This document shows, piece by piece, positions 26,758 to 35,499 of a stretch of 64,000 nt of DNA. Both the position numbers and the translations under genes were made by a program. The first letter of the stretch is position 1, and every line of letters starts with the position of its first letter. The notes beneath the pieces are model-generated. The model searched no databases. It saw only the letters and a program-made list of their open reading frames with translations, and was not told the origin of the DNA. This DNA comes from Phytoactinopolyspora halophila (GTDB taxonomy: Bacteria; Actinomycetota; Actinomycetes; Jiangellales; Jiangellaceae): assembly GCF_003287285.1 (NCBI RefSeq), contig NZ_QMIG01000025.1, positions 1-64,000 on the forward strand. Direction: 5' to 3'.

Positions 26758-27495
26758 GTGAATGACGCATTGCAGGACCGGCCGGAGCGCTGGCCCGTCG
26801 ACGCCTCGCAGACCGTCTTCGGGGGCGCAATCATCTCGGTACGCCAGGACACCGTCCGTTCGCCCGTCGACGGCGCGACCTTCACCCGCGACGTCGTCGT
26901 CCACCCCGGCGCCGTGGCGATCGTCGCGCTCGACGAGCAGGAGCGGGTGCTCGTGATCTCGCAGTATCGGCATCCGGTGGGCTACCGGCTCTACGAACTG
27001 CCCGCCGGCCTGCGCGACGTCGACGGCGAGCCATCACTCCAGGCGGCCCAGCGCGAACTCTACGAAGAGGGCCACGTCCGCGCCCGCGACTGGCGGGTTC
27101 TCACCGATATCTTCAGCTCGCCGGGCACGATGGATGAGGCGGTACGCATCTACCTCGCCCGCGGCATCACCGAGGTCGCCTACGGCGAGCGCTACAACGG
27201 CATCCACGAGGAGGCCGACATGCCCGTCTCGTGGCAGCCGCTGCCCCGGCTCGTCGACGCCGCACTGGCCGGCCGGATCCAGAACGCAATCGTGTGTGTC
27301 GGTGCTCTGGCCGCGTGGGCTGCCAGCCACGACGGCGGCTACGACGCGCTGCGCCGCCCGGACGCGCCCTGGCAGGCCGTTGACGGCGCGCCCGACGGCA
27401 CACAGAACGGCGCGCCCGACGGCACACGGATCGGCCCGCAGAACGGCCGGCAGAACGGCGCGCCAGATATGCCCGGCGGTACCGCCGGCGGCTGA
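26758..27495 (+). CDS. Nudix hydrolase (ADP-ribose pyrophosphatase-like)
   Basis: The 245-residue protein has the ADPRase-type Nudix fold: VLVISQYRHPVGYRLYELPA, then the Nudix box region GLRDVDGEPSLQAAQRELYE. The catalytic REL-x-EE residues are present, but the Gly that normally follows (REUxEExGU) is His (EEGHV), a departure from the consensus. The last 45 residues are a low-complexity tail repeating DGAPDGTQNGAPDGT-type units. Known roles are hydrolysis of ADP-ribose and related nucleoside diphosphates. This Nudix gene after pyrG is common in actinobacteria. Confidence 0.86.
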   Translation: MNDALQDRPERWPVDASQTVFGGAIISVRQDTVRSPVDGATFTRDVVVHPGAVAIVALDEQERVLVISQYRHPVGYRLYELPAGLRDVDGEPSLQAAQRELYEEGHVRARDWRVLTDIFSSPGTMDEAVRIYLARGITEVAYGERYNGIHEEADMPVSWQPLPRLVDAALAGRIQNAIVCVGALAAWAASHDGGYDALRRPDAPWQAVDGAPDGTQNGAPDGTRIGPQNGRQNGAPDMPGGTAGG

Positions 27496-27505
27496 GATCG
27501 GTGCT

Positions 27506-27547
27506 CCCCCTGACGTCTTGCCACGTGCGCGATGAGACGTCAGGGGA
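27506..27547. terminator. Hairpin after the Nudix gene
   Basis: A 12-bp perfect stem (CCCCTGACGTCT at 27507-27518 with 27535-27546) lies 11 bases beyond the Nudix stop, with a 16-base loop. There is no T-run, as is frequent in GC-rich actinobacteria. It could also be a dyad operator; the centre of each arm contains TGACGTC. Confidence 0.5.
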
Positions 27548-27641
27548 GGGGCTGATCTAGACTTCGGCGCAAGGCTGCTGACGGGGCCGGAGATGCGCGG
27601 GTAGACAGTGGAGTCGCCTAGCGGGATAGTGAGGGATCGTC

Positions 27642-28757
27642 GTGCGCGTCGGCATTCCTACCGAGATCAAGAACAACGAGTATCGCGTGGCCATGACACC
27701 GGCCGGGGTACACGAGCTCGTGCGGCACGGTCACGAGGTGATGGTCGAGACCCATGCCGGGTGGGGTTCCTCGATCGACGACGACGAGTATGCCGCCGCG
27801 GGCGCGCGCATACTCGGCTCACCGGACGACATCTGGGGCGCGGCGGATCTCGTCTGCAAGGTCAAGGAACCCGTAGCCGACGAGTACGCCCGGATGCGCC
27901 CGGACCAGGTGTTGTTCACCTACCTGCACCTGGCCGCATCCCGGGAGTGCACCCAGGCGCTCCTCGATTCGGGAATCACCGGAATCGCCTACGAGGCGGT
28001 CCAGGCCGACAACGGCCACCTGCCGCTGCTCGCCCCGATGAGCGAGGTCGCCGGGCGGATGGCCACCCAGGTCGGCGCGCACTTCCTGGAACGCGGTCAC
28101 GGAGGGCGGGGCATCGTGCTCGGTGGTGTACCCGGCACGCGCGCGGCACGCGTCGTCGTCATCGGTGCCGGCGTCGCGGGCATGAACGCCGCCGTGATCG
28201 CCGCGGGCATGATGGCCGACGTGTGGGTCGTCGACAAGGATGTCGACCGGCTCCGTGAGGTGGAAGCCGTGCACGGCGGGCGGATGCAGACGGTTACCTC
28301 GAACCTGTACGAGGTGGAGAGCGCGGTCCTCGATGCCGACCTCGTGATCGGCGCGGTCCTGGTGCCCGGTGCCAGGGCGCCGGTGCTGGTCCGCGACGAC
28401 ATGGTGGCCCGGATGCGGTCTGGCAGCGTGCTCGTCGACGTCGCGATCGACCAGGGAGGGTGCTTCGAGAGCTCGCGGCCGACGACCCACGATCAGCCGA
28501 CCTACCGGGTGCACGACTCCGTGTTCTATTGTGTGGCGAACATGCCTGGTGCCGTGCCCCACACGTCGACGTACGCGCTGACGAACGTCACGTTGCCGTA
28601 CGTCATGCAGCTGGCCGATCGTGGCTGGCGCGAGGCGATGCGTGCCGATCCGGCGCTCGCTCGCGGCCTGAACACGCACGCGGGTCAGCTCACGTACGCA
28701 CCCGTGGCCGAGACGCACGGGCTTGCCGTGACCGACCTGGATGAGGTGCTCAACTGA
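27642..28757 (+). CDS. ald: Alanine dehydrogenase
   Basis: Ald catalyses reversible NAD-dependent deamination of L-alanine to pyruvate. The 371-residue length fits. Signatures are [20 protein letters not shown], the catalytic LVCKVKEP lysine region, FTYLHLAA with the active-site histidine, and the Rossmann motif [22 protein letters not shown] 27642 gives the conserved MRVGIPTE-type start. The stop overlaps the presumed CTG start of xerD. Confidence 0.94.
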   Translation: MRVGIPTEIKNNEYRVAMTPAGVHELVRHGHEVMVETHAGWGSSIDDDEYAAAGARILGSPDDIWGAADLVCKVKEPVADEYARMRPDQVLFTYLHLAASRECTQALLDSGITGIAYEAVQADNGHLPLLAPMSEVAGRMATQVGAHFLERGHGGRGIVLGGVPGTRAARVVVIGAGVAGMNAAVIAAGMMADVWVVDKDVDRLREVEAVHGGRMQTVTSNLYEVESAVLDADLVIGAVLVPGARAPVLVRDDMVARMRSGSVLVDVAIDQGGCFESSRPTTHDQPTYRVHDSVFYCVANMPGAVPHTSTYALTNVTLPYVMQLADRGWREAMRADPALARGLNTHAGQLTYAPVAETHGLAVTDLDEVLN

Positions 28758-29686
28758 GCGAGACCACCGGTCTGGAAAAGGCGGTCGGAGCCTACCTCGA
28801 CCACTTGGCGGTCGAGCGTGGCCTGGCAGCCAACACCCTGGCGTCGTATCGGCGTGATCTGCGCCGGTACCTGGACTTCTTGCGCGATGCTGGCCGTGCC
28901 GAGCCGACGGACATCACCGAGGGAGATGTCACGACATTCCTGCGCAGCCTGCGCGAAGGTACCGAGACGTATCCGCCGCTGGGCACCAGCTCCGCGGCGC
29001 GCACCGTCGTCGCCGTGCGCGGCCTGCACCGCTTCCTGTGCCGCGAGGGGATGACCGTCGCCGATCCGGCGGGCTCGGTGCGCCCGCCGACACCTCCGCG
29101 GCGGCTGCCCAAGGCCATCCCGCTCGATCAGGTGGAGCGCCTGCTGGAGGCGGCCTCCGTCGGGGACGGGCCGCGGGCGCTGCGCGACCGTGCCCTGCTC
29201 GAATTCCTGTACGGGTGCGGCGCGCGGATTTCGGAGGCCGTCGGGCTGGATCGCGACGACATCGACCTCGAGGCGGGCACCGTGCTGCTGCGAGGCAAGG
29301 GCAGCAAGGACCGGATCGTGCCGGTCGGCTCGTACGCGCGCGATGCCGTCGAGGCGTACACGGTGCGCGGGCGCCCGGTGTTGCTCGAAGCCGGCAAGGG
29401 AACGCCGGCGCTGTTCCTGAATGCCCGGGGAGGGCGGCTGTCGCGCCAGAGCGCCTGGTCGGTCCTGCGGGCGGCGGCCGAGCGGGCGGGCCTGGCGGCG
29501 ACGGTGTCCCCGCACACCTTGCGGCACTCCTTTGCCACCCACTTGCTCGACGGCGGCGCCGACGTGCGGGTGGTGCAGGAGCTGCTCGGCCACGCGTCGG
29601 TGAGCACGACGCAGGTCTACACGCTCGTGACGGTCGAGCAGCTGCGCGAGGTCTACGCGGCGGCGCATCCACGGGCGCAGGGCTGA
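28754..29686 (+). CDS. xerD: Tyrosine recombinase XerD
   Basis: XerD acts with XerC at dif to resolve chromosome dimers. The protein has an N-terminal SAM-like core-binding domain and a catalytic domain. The active site includes Arg in [14 protein letters not shown], Lys in [15 protein letters not shown]-x-x-R in [17 protein letters not shown], His in [13 protein letters not shown] and the final Tyr. No ATG or GTG gives the conserved N-terminus. CTG 28754 (ctCAACTGAGC, stop-start overlap with ald, GAGGTG five bases upstream) restores the family start [18 protein letters not shown]; the first TTG (28805) would remove helix 1. The parA-scpA-scpB genes that often follow are missing. Confidence 0.9.
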   Translation: MSETTGLEKAVGAYLDHLAVERGLAANTLASYRRDLRRYLDFLRDAGRAEPTDITEGDVTTFLRSLREGTETYPPLGTSSAARTVVAVRGLHRFLCREGMTVADPAGSVRPPTPPRRLPKAIPLDQVERLLEAASVGDGPRALRDRALLEFLYGCGARISEAVGLDRDDIDLEAGTVLLRGKGSKDRIVPVGSYARDAVEAYTVRGRPVLLEAGKGTPALFLNARGGRLSRQSAWSVLRAAAERAGLAATVSPHTLRHSFATHLLDGGADVRVVQELLGHASVSTTQVYTLVTVEQLREVYAAAHPRAQG

Positions 29687-29711
29687 AGACGCCACGGCGA
29701 CGGTGCCGGTC

Positions 29712-32039
29712 TCAGCTGGACATTCCGGATCGCCGTGCCCGCCCGGACACCGGCTGGGAACCCTCGGCGGTGACGGTGCCGCCCGAGACGGTGACCCGGG
29801 TGGAATGCCCGTCGAAGCCGGTGAGCTCGCGATCCGCCACGTCGCCGTCGCCGTAAACGTGCAGCGTCCACGGACGGCCGATCAGGTCATCGGTACGGCG
29901 CACGTGCCCGTCCACCGGGACGCGGGGGAGTATCGCGCCGTCGCGGGCCAGCACCGGGATCCGTTCCAGGGGGACCTCGCGGGTAAGGAACGCCGGCCCC
30001 TCGACCGTCTCGTCGGTAAGCACGTCGGTCCAACGTCCCGCCGGGACGTAGAAGCGCCGCCGCACGGCCGGGTCGCCGTCGTCGAAGACGGGTACCACCA
30101 GCAGCTCGGAGCCGAGCATGAACTGCCCGTCGATCCCGGCGGCCACCGGATCGTCAGGATACTCGAACGCGAGCGGGCGCAGCACCGGCCAGCCGTTGCG
30201 GGCGGACTCGTGTGCCACCTGCCACAGGTACGGCAGCAGCTCGTAGCGCAGCCGGATCCACCGCCGGCAGATCTCCAGCGCCCGATCGCCGAATCTCCAC
30301 GGTTCCCGCGGGCGCAGGCCGTGGGCGCGCATCAGCGGCGACATCGCGCCGAACTGGGTCCAGCGCACGTAGAGCTCCGGCGTGAGCTCGGGCCCGTAGA
30401 AGCCTCCGATGTCGTGGCTCCAGAAACCGGGTGCGGACATCGCGTAGGAGAGCCCTCCGCGCAGCGTGGCCTGCATGCCGGCGACGGTGGACTCCGCGTC
30501 GCCGCCCCACTGACCCGGGTAGCGCTGCGAGCCGGCCCAGCCGCTGCGGCCCCACACCAGGGCGGACCGGCCGGTCGTTCGCGCGACGGCATCCCACACC
30601 GCGCCGTTGTAGTACAGCGGGTACAGGTTGTGCGCGTGGTGGCCCGGCAGCCCGCCGTGCGGGGTGGTGCCGTCGGGCAGCCCCTCGCCGAAGTCGGTCT
30701 TGAACACCGCGACGCCATCGGCGAGGAACTCCTCGTGCATCTCCTGCCACCAGGCCACGGCGTCGGGATTGGTGAAGTCCACCAGCATGCGCGGGCGGCC
30801 GTCGGGTGCGGGTGTCTTGTCGATCTCCGCGAGCTCGCCGTCCGCGCGGCGTACGAGATATCCCTTGCTCTCGGCTTCGGCGAACCGGGGCGACGCCGGG
30901 TCAAGGTAGGGCAACTCCCACACGGACAGCCGCGTGTGCAGCGCCGCAAGATCCTCGACGAATTGCCGGCGGTTGCCGAAACGCTCCTCGTTCCAGATGA
31001 AATCGCAGTTGAGCCGGTCGACGACGAGCCAGTCCGGGTCGCAGTGCAGCACGTCGAGCGGGACGCCGAGCTCGCGCGCGCGGCTGGCCACATCGAGCAT
31101 CTCCTCGCGCGAGTGGTAGCGGCAGCGGCCCATCCAGTATCCGAACGCCCACAGTGGCGGGACGGTGGCTCGCCCGGTCAGCGCGGTGTAGGAACGCAGC
31201 CGCTCGCGTGGGCCGCCACCGCCGACGACGTAGAGGTCGAGCGCGTCGTCGGCGACGGTCAGGCCGAACACGCTGGGCATCGAATGCCCGACGTCGGCGG
31301 TGACGACGGCACCGGTGTTGACGAACCCGGTGTATCCGGCTGACGAGTGCCAGACCGGAACCGGCTTGTAGGCGAGCCCGGTCCCGGTGCCGAGCGCGTC
31401 TTCACAGCGCAGCACCAGCCGCTGGCCGTTCTTCACGAGCCGGCCGAACTGCTCGCCGAATCCGAGGATGTCCTCGCCGGGTCCCAGCTCCAGGTTCAGG
31501 GTGATGCCGTCCCGATTCGCCAGCACGGGTGGCGCGACGGGGAGGCCGGCGGCCTGGCGTAGCCGCTCGGCGGTGCGCAGGATCTCCGCGCCGGTGGCGA
31601 CGTCGTCGAGGCGAAGCGCGAACCGTTCCCGGTCGATGCTCACCCGCAGCGCGGCACTCTCGACGACGACGGCGCGGCCGGTGTCGGCGACGGTGACCGG
31701 CACGTTCGCGGCTCCGGGATCGGTGACGACGCCGAGCCAGGTGCCGTCGTCCGCGAGCACGCCGGCACCGGGTGGTGCGACGGTGATCCGCACCGTGTCC
31801 GGCGCCACCCAGGAGATCCGCACCGCGTAGGGGTGCGGATCGGCGGGCGGCAGCTCGAGCTCCGGCAAGTTCGGCAACGTGGTCTCGATGCCCTGCTCGG
31901 CCAGCGATTCGCCGGTGAGGTAGCCGGGCATGCGGCCCACCGTCCCGGCTGGCCGGGCCGCGATGGAGAGTTCGACGTCGCTCTCTCCGGAGCGGACGCC
32001 GGTGACCTGGCGGAGGATGGACGTAGACGGATCCGGCAT
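29712..32039 (-). CDS. GH31 alpha-glycosidase (YicI-like alpha-xylosidase/alpha-glucosidase)
   Basis: This 775-residue cytoplasmic glycoside hydrolase has no signal peptide. It has the GH31 beta-barrel with the nucleophile Asp in VFKTDFGEG (about residue 449) and the acid/base Asp in WGGDAES (about residue 514), plus GFWSHDIGGF and a C-terminal beta-sandwich. The segment preceding the barrel (WMGRCRYHSREE, DPDWL, CDFIWNEERF) matches YicI, an alpha-xylosidase, and not the sulfoquinovosidase YihQ. ATG 32039 is chosen, since AAGG lies six bases upstream; an ATG at 32045 is also possible. It ends 11 bases after the upstream GH116 gene, so both form one operon. The substrate is probably an imported alpha-linked oligosaccharide. 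Confidence 0.88.
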   Translation of the reverse strand: MPDPSTSILRQVTGVRSGESDVELSIAARPAGTVGRMPGYLTGESLAEQGIETTLPNLPELELPPADPHPYAVRISWVAPDTVRITVAPPGAGVLADDGTWLGVVTDPGAANVPVTVADTGRAVVVESAALRVSIDRERFALRLDDVATGAEILRTAERLRQAAGLPVAPPVLANRDGITLNLELGPGEDILGFGEQFGRLVKNGQRLVLRCEDALGTGTGLAYKPVPVWHSSAGYTGFVNTGAVVTADVGHSMPSVFGLTVADDALDLYVVGGGGPRERLRSYTALTGRATVPPLWAFGYWMGRCRYHSREEMLDVASRARELGVPLDVLHCDPDWLVVDRLNCDFIWNEERFGNRRQFVEDLAALHTRLSVWELPYLDPASPRFAEAESKGYLVRRADGELAEIDKTPAPDGRPRMLVDFTNPDAVAWWQEMHEEFLADGVAVFKTDFGEGLPDGTTPHGGLPGHHAHNLYPLYYNGAVWDAVARTTGRSALVWGRSGWAGSQRYPGQWGGDAESTVAGMQATLRGGLSYAMSAPGFWSHDIGGFYGPELTPELYVRWTQFGAMSPLMRAHGLRPREPWRFGDRALEICRRWIRLRYELLPYLWQVAHESARNGWPVLRPLAFEYPDDPVAAGIDGQFMLGSELLVVPVFDDGDPAVRRRFYVPAGRWTDVLTDETVEGPAFLTREVPLERIPVLARDGAILPRVPVDGHVRRTDDLIGRPWTLHVYGDGDVADRELTGFDGHSTRVTVSGGTVTAEGSQPVSGRARRSGMSS

Positions 32040-32049
32040 GATCATCCTT

Positions 32050-34494
32050 TCAGTGGCCGGGAACGGCGAGCCACCACGCGGCGAGCGGGCGCAGGTTCAA
32101 CGGCGCCCGGAAGCGGCCGTACCTGTCCACCGCTGCCGGTGTCCGGAACTGGAGGCCGCTGTGGCCATAGAGCACCTCACGCAAACTGCCGGCGACGTCG
32201 TCGGCCTCGGCGGCCAGCCCGTAGTGCCGCAGCATGGCGGCGAACATCCAGCCGGATCCGATGAGGACCTCGTTCACCTGCAGCTCCTCGCCACCGTCCC
32301 GCGAGTAGTGCCGCAGCTCGCGTTCACCGATGAGAAGCGGCCCGACGCGGCCACCGTCGTACCCCAAGTGGCAGATCTCGTAGCCCGCGCGCAGGTGGCT
32401 GCGCAGCTGGTCCCGGTCCACGCCCGTCGGCACACCGCACAGGTCGGCCTGGAAGAGCCCGAAGACCGAGTCCGGCATGATCGCGTCGACGTATTTCCCC
32501 TCGGACGCCGCCCGGAAGAACTCCCCGTTCCACAGCTGCGACAGCACGCCTGCCGCGGCCGCGCGGCGGCGCTCGTACACGTGCGGGTCCGCACCGCGTT
32601 CCTGGCTCTCGTGGGCGAGCACCGACCACATCGCGGTGCTCAGTGCCGCCGTGTAGGTGGAATGCCCGCGCAGGGCGAGATTGTCCCAGGTCGAATCGCC
32701 GAACTCGTCGTGCCGTGGTGCCCCGTGCCCGCGGTCCGCGATGTCGGCGTGCAGCTCTGCCGCGGCGGTCAGCCGCCGCCAGGAGTCGTCATCCACGGGC
32801 TGTCCGGTGAGCCGCGCGTGCACGAATCGGGCGAGCACGTGCGCCGGGGTCAGGTCGCGCCAGGTGTTCGGGTCGTCACGCATGACGTACCCGTTGAGCT
32901 GCACGAACGGGTCCTCCTGTGCGCAGCCCAGATCGTGCGGGAGCGTGTGCGCACGCAGCATCGGCCGGTTCTCGGCGACCCGGTAGACCGGCCGTTCGCG
33001 GGCGTCCTCCCCGGCAAGGGCGTCGGCGAGGTCGCCGAAGACCACGCCGGCCAGGCGCGGCCAGTGCAGCGAGACGGCGGGAAACGCGTAATGCCACAGG
33101 TCGCTGGTGTTGTAATAGTAATACCCCTCGTCGAAGCCTTCGAGCACGCCGAGATGCTCGGACTGGCGCAGTACCGCGTGCGCCGGCTGCTCGTGGCCGG
33201 GGAGCGTGCCGTCGACCCAGGCGCTTCCCAGCGCGCCCAGCAGGCCGAGCTCGTTGACCACGCACCCGGCCACGGACGGTGACCAGCCGGCGCGTTCCAG
33301 GCGGCGCAGGGTGTCCTCGTGCCAGGCGTCGATCGTGGCGAGCCAGCGCGTCGCGGACCGGTGCGCCGTCACGGCCAGCTCGATCGCCGTGGGCGGGGAC
33401 CCGGTGGCCGCGTAGCGCCGCCGCCAGGTGCGGCCCGCGCCGAACCGCACACGTGGCCAGTCGAAGGCGACGACGAAGCGCGCCCCGGCGCGGCTTCGCC
33501 CGGCACCGGTATGTGCCGCCACCGCCGATCCGATCGGCTCGTGCCAGTGTGCCGGCCAGCTCCCGTCCGGCGTCACACCAAGCCGTCCCGTCGTCGCGAA
33601 GGTGTGGGCGATCGCACCGATGGTGAAGTACTGCTCTTCGTCCGGTACGCCCGTGGCATTCTGATCGGTCTTGAACTGCACCTGACGCGAGAACCAGTCC
33701 GCGCTGCCACCGGCACTGACACAGACACTCCGGGGTTCCGCCACGGCTGCCGTCGCGGCGACGCGCTCCTGGAGCACGAATGCGCCCGGTACCGGCGCGT
33801 CGGCGGCCGCATTGATGTTGCCGGCGTGGTGCTGGCCGGGCCACGCGCGATCGCCTCGATCGGCCGTCGTGACCGGCGTGGCGTTCCAGCCGTTCAGGTT
33901 CGGCCAGAAGAGCGCGACGTCGACGGCCGGAAGGGAACCCGACCCGGGTAGGGGCTCGATCTGCACGTCGAAGACGACCACCGGCAGCGCCGATTCCGCC
34001 TCCAGCCCGGGGATCACCGGTGAGAACGCCGACAACGTCACGGAGAACGGCAGCTTCGCACCGGAGAAGCGCTCGTACGACACCGGGTAGAGCACCGCCG
34101 TCTCGTGCCCGGTCACATCGTCCGCGCGCAACCGTACGTGGTGATGTTCGCCGTCCTGCACCCAGTGGAGGGCGAGGAACGCGGCGTCGACGTCGGCCAG
34201 CACGTGGGTTCCGGGCTCCAGGTGCCAGCGGGTGAAGCGCCCGGTGAGATCGCGCGAGAACGCGGGCCCGCCGATGGGCCCCAGGAACATGCCCTGCGCC
34301 GGGCCGTCGTCGTGGCTGCGGGGTTTGGCGACGAACCGCGCGCCGGGGGTAGCGGTGGTCAGGAAACCGTACGTGCGGGCACGTTCGAGCCGGGTGGCGT
34401 GCGCGCCGGTGTCGTCGGCGAGCGTGCCGGTGTCGTCGGCGAGCGTGCCGGTCTCGCGACGTGCGCTGGTGTCGGGTTCGGGGTGCATCGTCAT
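32050..34494 (-). CDS. GH116 (GBA2-type beta-glucosidase/glucosylceramidase-like) glycoside hydrolase
   Basis: The 814-residue protein shares the two-domain GH116 layout: an N-terminal beta-sandwich with GPIGGPAFSRDLTGRFTRW and LEPGTH, then a C-terminal (alpha/alpha)6 barrel. The barrel holds GFDEGYYYYNTSDLWHYAFP, PHDLGCAQEDPF, NTWRDLTPAHVL, the STWDNLALRGHSTY acid/base region and MPDSVFGLFQADL. No signal peptide is seen. The first residues contain the tandem unit TGTLADD, encoded by two 21-bp repeats. The start is taken at ATG 34494, overlapping the DeoR stop (TGATG); ATG 34488 has the better-spaced GGAG. Members act on beta-glucosides or beta-xylosides; specificity here is unknown. Confidence 0.8.
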   Translation of the reverse strand: MTMHPEPDTSARRETGTLADDTGTLADDTGAHATRLERARTYGFLTTATPGARFVAKPRSHDDGPAQGMFLGPIGGPAFSRDLTGRFTRWHLEPGTHVLADVDAAFLALHWVQDGEHHHVRLRADDVTGHETAVLYPVSYERFSGAKLPFSVTLSAFSPVIPGLEAESALPVVVFDVQIEPLPGSGSLPAVDVALFWPNLNGWNATPVTTADRGDRAWPGQHHAGNINAAADAPVPGAFVLQERVAATAAVAEPRSVCVSAGGSADWFSRQVQFKTDQNATGVPDEEQYFTIGAIAHTFATTGRLGVTPDGSWPAHWHEPIGSAVAAHTGAGRSRAGARFVVAFDWPRVRFGAGRTWRRRYAATGSPPTAIELAVTAHRSATRWLATIDAWHEDTLRRLERAGWSPSVAGCVVNELGLLGALGSAWVDGTLPGHEQPAHAVLRQSEHLGVLEGFDEGYYYYNTSDLWHYAFPAVSLHWPRLAGVVFGDLADALAGEDARERPVYRVAENRPMLRAHTLPHDLGCAQEDPFVQLNGYVMRDDPNTWRDLTPAHVLARFVHARLTGQPVDDDSWRRLTAAAELHADIADRGHGAPRHDEFGDSTWDNLALRGHSTYTAALSTAMWSVLAHESQERGADPHVYERRRAAAAGVLSQLWNGEFFRAASEGKYVDAIMPDSVFGLFQADLCGVPTGVDRDQLRSHLRAGYEICHLGYDGGRVGPLLIGERELRHYSRDGGEELQVNEVLIGSGWMFAAMLRHYGLAAEADDVAGSLREVLYGHSGLQFRTPAAVDRYGRFRAPLNLRPLAAWWLAVPGH

Positions 34495-35300
34495 CACTCC
34501 GCGATGAGTACGGAGACGCCGGCGGCGGCGAACGCGCTCGCGAGCTCGGGTTCCAGCGGGCGGTCACACACGAGGGTGTCGACGTCCTCCAGCGGGCCGA
34601 GGCGTACCGGGGCGGCCGCGCCGAACTTGGTGTGGTCGGCCAGCAGGACGACGCGCTTGACGCACGCGATCAGGGCTTGTTTGGTGGGGCGTTCGTGGTC
34701 TGTCGAGACGAACAGATCCCGCTCGCCGACGGCCGCGGCACCGAGGAAGAGGGTGTCGGCTCGCACTCCGGACAGCGCCTCGATGGTGAGGGGACCGATG
34801 AAGGCCTGGCTGGTCGGCAACAGCTCGCCTCCCAGGCCGATCACCTGGGCGCGGGGGACGTTGAGCATATGTTGCAGGACCGGCACGGAGTGGCTGATGA
34901 CACATCCGTGGAAGTGATCGGGCAGTGCCGCCGCCAGCTCGAACGTCGTGGTGCCGGCGTCGATCGCCACCGTGGCGTCGGGGTCGACGAGGCTCACGGC
35001 ACGCCGCGCGATGCGGCGCTTCGCCTCGGATTCCTGCGCTCCGCGGCTGGTGAAGTCGGCGGTTCGCAACGTGGCGTGCAGCAGGCTCGCCCCGCCGTGC
35101 ACGATGCGCAGCTCGCCGGCGTCGGAGAGGCGCTTGAGGTCGCGGCGCACCGTCATGTCGGAGACGTTTAGCAGCTCGGTCAGCTGGGTGACCGACTGGA
35201 ATCCGTTGACGTGTAACAACCGCATGATCTCGGCCCTGCGCTCCGCGCCGTGCCGGCGTGCGCCGTGCCGGTGTGCGCCGGGCGGGCGGCCGCTGCTCAT
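34494..35300 (-). CDS. DeoR-family transcriptional repressor
   Basis: The 268-residue regulator has a DeoR winged helix (AEIMRLLHVNGFQSVTQLTE, LLNVSDMTVRRDLKRLSDAG). A sugar-phosphate-binding effector domain follows, with VAIDAGTTTFELAAALP, FLGAAAVGERDLFVSTDHE and RVVLLADHTKFG. ATG 35300 follows GAGGTGG. It is first in the leftward operon with GH116 and GH31, and divergent from the aldolase-isomerase-ABC operon, so it probably represses both until a phosphorylated sugar intermediate accumulates. Confidence 0.9.
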   Translation of the reverse strand: MSSGRPPGAHRHGARRHGAERRAEIMRLLHVNGFQSVTQLTELLNVSDMTVRRDLKRLSDAGELRIVHGGASLLHATLRTADFTSRGAQESEAKRRIARRAVSLVDPDATVAIDAGTTTFELAAALPDHFHGCVISHSVPVLQHMLNVPRAQVIGLGGELLPTSQAFIGPLTIEALSGVRADTLFLGAAAVGERDLFVSTDHERPTKQALIACVKRVVLLADHTKFGAAAPVRLGPLEDVDTLVCDRPLEPELASAFAAAGVSVLIAE

Positions 35301-35321
35301 CGGCCACCTCGGTATCGCGTC

Positions 35322-35369
35322 ATGTTGTGATCCTCGCACCGGATGTTGACTTTCGAACAGAATAATGTT
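35322..35369. promoter_or_regulatory. Phased ATGTT direct repeats between DeoR gene and aldolase operon
   Basis: ATGTT occurs at 35322, 35343 and 35365, spaced 21 and 22 bp apart (two helical turns). The last copy lies in an AACA-GAATAA-TGTT dyad at 35356-35369. The 3' part is unusually AT-rich for this genome. DeoR repressors such as GlpR recognise ATGTTCG-type elements, so this is the likely operator of both divergent operons. Confidence 0.45.
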
Positions 35370-35499
35370 TATTTGCCACCATACTCAAGCAGCTACCGTT
35401 CCGGAGTGCAGGCATGGCCACCACGCCGCCGAGGCCGTCGCGACGACGCGCCGCGACCCCTCTCGCATCTCCCACATCCACACGTGCCCAGGAGGCTCA

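Noticed and set aside
28754-29686. XerD-like gene as integrase of a mobile element
   Set aside because: Gene order pyrG - Nudix - ald - xerD is core and conserved, and residues match housekeeping XerD.
29712-32039. GH31 enzyme as a sulfoquinovosidase because of the YihT-type aldolase nearby
   Set aside because: The expected sulfonate-binding Arg-x-x-Trp pattern is not seen; the local sequence matches the YicI type.
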